DNA of 10,351 nucleotides from DTU024 sp964518875 (GTDB taxonomy: Bacteria > Bacillota > Clostridia > Christensenellales > Aristaeellaceae), in contig CAZFHI010000031.1 of NCBI GenBank assembly GCA_964518875.1, positions 1 through 10,351 on the forward strand. Reading direction: 5' to 3'. Within the stretch, counting starts at the first letter, position 1. The number at the start of each line of letters is the position of its first letter. This document shows positions 7,211-10,351 of the stretch, piece by piece. A program made the position numbers and the translations under genes. The notes below the pieces were generated by a model. It did no database searches and was not told where the DNA came from. It worked only from the letters and a program-made list of their open reading frames with translations.

Positions 7211-7241
7211 TTATGCATAATTTTATTTTTTGTGGTACAAT
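7211..7241 (+). promoter_or_regulatory. Probable extended -10 promoter of the TIGR00300-type gene, with a palindrome in the -35 region
   Basis: TGG-TACAAT (7233-7241) fits an extended -10 (TG-N-TACAAT). No good -35 exists at 16-18 bp; that place holds instead the perfect palindrome TTATGCATAA (7211-7220). A poor -35 overlapped by a palindrome is consistent with activator or repressor control. A 27-nt stretch with AGGAGG (7256-7261) leads to the ATG. Confidence 0.5.
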
Positions 7242-7267
7242 GGACAAAATGAAACAGGAGGAAGCGC

Positions 7268-8344
7268 ATGTTTACATTACCAACATACTCTGAACCGGAT
7301 TTCAGCCTGCTTAAGCAATGCCCTGACGCCAGCTTTCTGCAATGCCCAAATGACGGCGTTGCCCCGGACGACTTCCACGCCATGAGCATTTACCCCGAAT
7401 ATTTCAAAGTAAAAGGCGAATGGCTGTTAGCTGAGGAAAGCCGCATGGACTGCGTGCCTGTGCTTGAAAACGGCAGGATACTTGTAAAAGAATTCAGAAC
7501 GCTTAAAAAAGGCGAGCTTGTGGCTGTCGGCCGTACGGAAGACGGCAGCGACGGCATATTCCTGCACGAAAACGCCTTTGTGCAGGCGGAAAACAGCGGA
7601 CAGGCTTTCGCTTTCAGGCAGAGCCGTTCGCGCGAAACAGCATTTTCAAAGGACTATGACGAGCTTTACGAGCTGCTGGAGTACGAAAAAGAGCACGGCA
7701 AAATCGTCTGGGTTATGGGGCCTGCGTGCGCTTTCGACCACGACACGAGAGATTCTCTGTCAAAGCTGATAAACGCAGGCTATATGCAGGCCTTGCTTGC
7801 CGGCAACGCCCTCGCCACGCACGACTTGGAAGCCGGGCTTTTCGGCACCGCCTTAGGCCAGAACGTGTACACGCAGGAAAGCGTTGTAAACGGCCATTAC
7901 TGCCACCTCGACCTTATAAACAAGGCGCGCGAAGCGGGCTCAATAGAAAATCTAATAAGCAGGTACAATATTAAAGACGGCATTATAAACGCATGCATAA
8001 AAAACAACGTGAGCATAGTACTTGCAGGCTCCATAAGGGACGACGGCCCGCTGCCCCCCGTTTACGCCGATGTTTACAAGGCGCAGGACGCTATGCGAAA
8101 CGAAGTTCGTGACGCCACTACCATAATAGCTCTCGCCACGACGCTTCACACCATAGCGGTGGGCAACATGACGCCTTCATACAGAAAGCGCGACGGCGTT
8201 TTAAGGCCTGTATATTTTTACAGCGTGGACGTATCCGAATTCCCGCTTAACAAGCTGCGCGACAGGGGCAGCCTTTCGAGCCGCACCATAGTCGCAAACG
8301 TTCAGGACTTTGTGAGCCAGATAGCAAAGCGCCTGGTACCGTAA
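7268..8344 (+). CDS. TIGR00300-type NAD-binding protein (alternative ornithine cyclodeaminase / LOR-SDH-like), short form
   Basis: Homologous by pattern to the TIGR00300 family, which includes the archaeal alternative ornithine cyclodeaminase MMP1218 and the C-terminal part of cyanobacterial AgrE/ArgZ; characterised members convert ornithine to proline and ammonia with bound NAD. Visible blocks are VKGEWLLAEESRMDC (48-62), VMGPACAF (149-156), LLAGNALATHDLE (176-188) with FGTALG (192-197), LAGSIRDDGPLP (252-263), IAVGNMTPSY (296-305) and the last Rossmann-like strand VDVSEFPLNKLRDRGS (320-335). At 358 aa it is shorter than the roughly 400-aa archaeal forms and appears to lack their N-terminal GHIIDS-type subdomain. 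The ATG follows AGGAGG by 6 nt, and an in-frame TGA at 7250-7252 excludes a longer protein. It is divergent from the MFS gene. Family is fairly sure; ornithine as substrate is inference. Confidence 0.85.
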   Translation: MFTLPTYSEPDFSLLKQCPDASFLQCPNDGVAPDDFHAMSIYPEYFKVKGEWLLAEESRMDCVPVLENGRILVKEFRTLKKGELVAVGRTEDGSDGIFLHENAFVQAENSGQAFAFRQSRSRETAFSKDYDELYELLEYEKEHGKIVWVMGPACAFDHDTRDSLSKLINAGYMQALLAGNALATHDLEAGLFGTALGQNVYTQESVVNGHYCHLDLINKAREAGSIENLISRYNIKDGIINACIKNNVSIVLAGSIRDDGPLPPVYADVYKAQDAMRNEVRDATTIIALATTLHTIAVGNMTPSYRKRDGVLRPVYFYSVDVSEFPLNKLRDRGSLSSRTIVANVQDFVSQIAKRLVP

Positions 8345-8374
8345 GGCTGTACGAAAATTAAAAACATTTAAAAA

Positions 8375-8398
8375 CGCCCTTAACATAAGGGCGCTTTT
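8375..8398 (+). terminator. Intrinsic terminator of the TIGR00300-type gene
   Basis: CGCCCTTA (8375-8382), loop ACA, TAAGGGCG (8386-8393) form a perfect 8-bp stem. It is preceded by AAAA and followed by CTTTTATTTGTTTT. It starts 30 nt after the stop codon. Confidence 0.9.
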
Positions 8399-8437
8399 AT
8401 TTGTTTTGTCTGTTTACTTTGTTTAAAACGCTGTAAA

Positions 8438-8465
8438 CAAGAGCCACTTAATTAAGCGGCTCTTG
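8438..8465 (-). terminator. Intrinsic terminator of the secreted flavoprotein gene
   Basis: On the minus strand CAAGAGCCGCTT and AAGTGGCTCTTG pair over 12 bp, including one G-U wobble, around an AATT loop. TTTACAG follows, a modest U-run. The wobble becomes an A-C mismatch on the plus strand, so the stem fits minus-strand RNA best. It begins about 24 nt after the stop of the gene ending at 8490. With 8375-8398 it makes a pair of back-to-back terminators. Confidence 0.8.
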
Positions 8466-8489
8466 CTTTAAATTCAGATTAGATATCTA

Positions 8490-10190
8490 TTATTTGTTCA
8501 TTACGTACGCGGCCGCCTGCTGCCCCGCTATGCGACCGAAAACGAACGCCGCAGAAAAGTTTGCGCTTGTATCTGTTACTTCACCTGCAGCAAACGCGCC
8601 AGGTATTACTTCGCCATCGTTGTTTAAGCAGCGCGCGTTTTCATCGCAGACGACGCCGCCCTTGGTCATATGTATAGCCGTTTCAATGTTAAGCGCGTAA
8701 TACGGGCCTTCCGCATTGAAAGGACGGCTCGGCGCTTCGCCGCGGATTTCATCTTTAACTTCTTCTACAGCGGCTTTGTTGTAGTTTTCTATGGTCTTGA
8801 GCAGATTGTCCTTATCAACGCCTGTCTTATCAGCCATTTCTTCCCAAGTGTCAGCTTTTATACCAAGACCTTCTTTTATATGTTTGCCAATGCGGAATGA
8901 AAAGTCAACCATGTCCTGGTCGAACAGCATGTAGCAGGAATGGCCTTTCTGGTTGTAAATATCCAAGCCGCGTGGCAGTCCGTAAGTTTCAAGCTCGTTT
9001 GTAAAGCGCTCGCCTTTTTCATTTACTAAAATGTAATCGTATTCCTGCGGAGGAACGCGCTCGCCCGTAAGCTCGCGGCCATGGCTTATCATAAAACCGA
9101 ACACGACAGTTTTATTCATATGGTCAAGCTTAAAGCCGTTTTTTTCAAACTGCGGCACCATATCGCCCGTCGCGCCAATCTGGTTGGACGAACGAAGAAG
9201 CGACGTTCCTTCGTCTGTGTATTTCGCAAGGAGTTCCGGATTCTGGCAGAATCCTCCTGTCGCTATAACCACAGCGTCCGCCAGAACATCATAGTATTCA
9301 TTGTTGCTGCATACGCTTGCGCCGCAAAGCTTGCCATCTTTCATAATAAGCTCCAGCGCTTTTGTGCCCGTGCGTATTTCAATACCAAGCTCTTTAGCGC
9401 GCGCCTCTACATTGTCCATAAGCTCTTCGCCCGCGTAGGCGTCTTTTTCAGCCATATGGCTTCTTGTATCATAAACATAATTAAGCTCTATGCCCATTGA
9501 ACGATACCATTCGTCCATGGTTGCAGTTATTTCCGCTTCCGCCATTAAGCGTTCGTCGCTGTCCCAGGCGCCGCCTTTTTTGCGCGCTTCAAAAAGCTTT
9601 TCAACGCTGTCTTCTATACCGGCTTTTTTCTGCGCTTCGCTGTTTGTGTGGTTGAAAAGCACCATGTCAAACTTGCCGTTTCCGCCTGTTATATCCATCT
9701 TTTCAATAACAAGCACATCCTTTGCGTCAAGGCCCGCTTCCACCGCGGATATGGCCGCCGTAAGCCCTGCGGGGCCTGCGCCTATAACAAGCAGCGGTTT
9801 TTTTACCGCTTCTTTTTCCACTCGTCCTTCAGGGGCGGGATTGTTTAATGTGATTTTGCCAACCTTCAGCCCCGCTTCTTTCATAGCCTCCGCAACTGCG
9901 GATTTGATAGAATAAGAAGAGAACGTAGCGCCTGTAACGCTGTCGATTTCCGGGCTCTGCGATTCTAAGATTCTTCCTATAATCAGCGGGAAAGCGCGTT
10001 TTTTTACAGGGGAAGACTCGTGGTCGCTTACAATTCTTATGTCGGTAATCTTTTCATCCTGAATGTCTACCTCAACCTCCATGTCCCCGTTGTATCCAGG
10101 GGCGGTCTTGGTGTAGGTTTCCGCGCCTGCCGTCGCGCAAAGAGCGGTCATAAGCAGGCATAGAAATACTGCCGTAAATTTTCGCCTCAT
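8490..10190 (-). CDS. Secreted FMN-domain/FAD-dependent reductase (fumarate/urocanate reductase superfamily), substrate unknown
   Basis: A 566-aa exported flavoprotein. Residues 1-23 form a signal peptide with a likely cut after AGA (21-23); no lipobox fits. Residues about 25-107 are an FMN-binding domain ending in DSVTGATFSS (83-92), whose Thr89 matches the residue to which ApbE attaches FMN. A linker leads to the FAD-binding domain: IGAGPAGL (136-143), acidic Glu163 after the second strand, TGGNG (168-172), ATGGF (310-314) and the terminal GAFAAGEVT...FGRIAG (531-556). The order signal-FMN-FAD is that of FrdA/UrdA-like extracellular reductases, in which covalent FMN passes electrons to FAD and then to an organic acceptor. 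There is no CxxCH haem site. His507 in HMTKGG fits the substrate-binding His, but the GANRLGG arginine and the FDxxxR proton-donor arginine are not evident, so fumarate is unlikely. AGAGG precedes the ATG by 7 nt. No apbE or electron-transfer gene is in the window. Confidence 0.9.
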   Translation of the reverse strand: MRRKFTAVFLCLLMTALCATAGAETYTKTAPGYNGDMEVEVDIQDEKITDIRIVSDHESSPVKKRAFPLIIGRILESQSPEIDSVTGATFSSYSIKSAVAEAMKEAGLKVGKITLNNPAPEGRVEKEAVKKPLLVIGAGPAGLTAAISAVEAGLDAKDVLVIEKMDITGGNGKFDMVLFNHTNSEAQKKAGIEDSVEKLFEARKKGGAWDSDERLMAEAEITATMDEWYRSMGIELNYVYDTRSHMAEKDAYAGEELMDNVEARAKELGIEIRTGTKALELIMKDGKLCGASVCSNNEYYDVLADAVVIATGGFCQNPELLAKYTDEGTSLLRSSNQIGATGDMVPQFEKNGFKLDHMNKTVVFGFMISHGRELTGERVPPQEYDYILVNEKGERFTNELETYGLPRGLDIYNQKGHSCYMLFDQDMVDFSFRIGKHIKEGLGIKADTWEEMADKTGVDKDNLLKTIENYNKAAVEEVKDEIRGEAPSRPFNAEGPYYALNIETAIHMTKGGVVCDENARCLNNDGEVIPGAFAAGEVTDTSANFSAAFVFGRIAGQQAAAYVMNK

Positions 10191-10214
10191 CGTTTTGCCT
10201 CTTTTCTTTATTAT

Positions 10215-10250
10215 TTGTCAATAACTGCCTTTGCCTGCATATATTGACAA
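10215..10250. repeat. Inverted repeat in the leader of the flavoprotein gene
   Basis: TTGTCAATA (10215-10223) and TATTGACAA (10242-10250) are perfect 9-bp inverted arms 18 bp apart, between the expected transcription start and the ribosome binding site. A third TTGTCAA (10286-10292) coincides with the -35. The arms could be regulator sites or a weak AU-rich leader hairpin. Confidence 0.5.
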
Positions 10251-10263
10251 TTTTATTTTAATT

Positions 10264-10292
10264 ATTATATATCCTGTAACACATATTGTCAA
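10264..10292 (-). promoter_or_regulatory. Perfect consensus promoter of the secreted flavoprotein gene
   Basis: On the minus strand TTGACA (10287-10292), a 17-bp spacer and TATAAT (10264-10269) match the sigma-A consensus at every position. Upstream of the -35 (10300-10335) is almost pure A/T and could act as an UP element. Initiation near 10257 gives a leader of about 67 nt. Strong expression is expected unless repressed. Confidence 0.8.
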
Positions 10293-10351
10293 GTCTAATG
10301 CTTTATATATTTTTAAATATTTTAATATAATTCCGCATATCAAAAACCTAC

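Noticed and set aside
7090..7389. 99-codon minus-strand open frame across the divergent promoter region
   Set aside because: It runs through the MFS promoter and into the start of the TIGR00300-type gene, with no protein-like features.
9081..9915. Two plus-strand open frames (139 and 141 codons) inside the flavoprotein gene
   Set aside because: Both are antisense to a gene with clear cofactor motifs throughout, and neither resembles a known protein.
10215..10250. Rex or FNR box
   Set aside because: The arms (TTGTCAATA and TATTGACAA) do not match the Rex (TTGTGA...TCACAA) or FNR (TTGAT...ATCAA) half-sites, and the 18-bp gap is too wide.

Overview
The window looks like an ordinary chromosomal stretch of an anaerobic bacterium, most likely a Clostridia-like member of the Bacillota. 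The reasons are strong AGGAGG-type ribosome binding sites, GTG and TTG starts, sigma-A-type promoters in AT-rich gaps, a YcxB-like protein, a TRAP binding protein with a lipobox, a formate-tetrahydrofolate ligase, and a secreted flavin reductase with no haem-binding CxxCH motif. Synergistota, which are also rich in TRAP systems, cannot be excluded. I see no rRNA, tRNA, CRISPR array, insertion sequence or phage gene. Eight protein genes are supported.

Layout. (1) 150-1814 (+): fhs, formate-tetrahydrofolate ligase, with its own promoter. It ends at a perfect hairpin (1853-1883) shared with the convergent operon. (2) 4888-1977 (-): a TRAP operon in the order dctP-dctQ-dctM. It has a promoter whose -10 lies inside a perfect inverted repeat, an attenuator-like hairpin between dctP and dctQ, and a GTGA overlap between dctQ and dctM. 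(3) 5218-5760 (+): a small two-helix YcxB-like membrane protein with a near-consensus promoter. (4) 7046-5877 (-): a 12-helix MFS transporter, divergent from (5) 7268-8344 (+), a TIGR00300-type NAD-binding protein (alternative ornithine cyclodeaminase or LOR/SDH-like) that lacks the usual N-terminal subdomain. (6) 10190-8490 (-): a secreted FMN-domain plus FAD-domain reductase of the fumarate/urocanate reductase superfamily, behind a perfect TTGACA-N17-TATAAT promoter.

How the genes may work together. The contents suggest anaerobic metabolism of organic and amino acids. The TRAP system imports a carboxylated solute, Fhs feeds one-carbon units, the TIGR00300 protein and its divergent transporter may handle ornithine or a related amino acid, and the secreted flavoprotein probably passes electrons to an extracellular acceptor. 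Only the TRAP genes form a clear operon; the other links are inferred from proximity.

The two observations most worth following are the reductase, whose expected fumarate-binding arginines are not where they should be, and the N-terminally short TIGR00300 protein, where an in-frame stop just upstream excludes a missed start.
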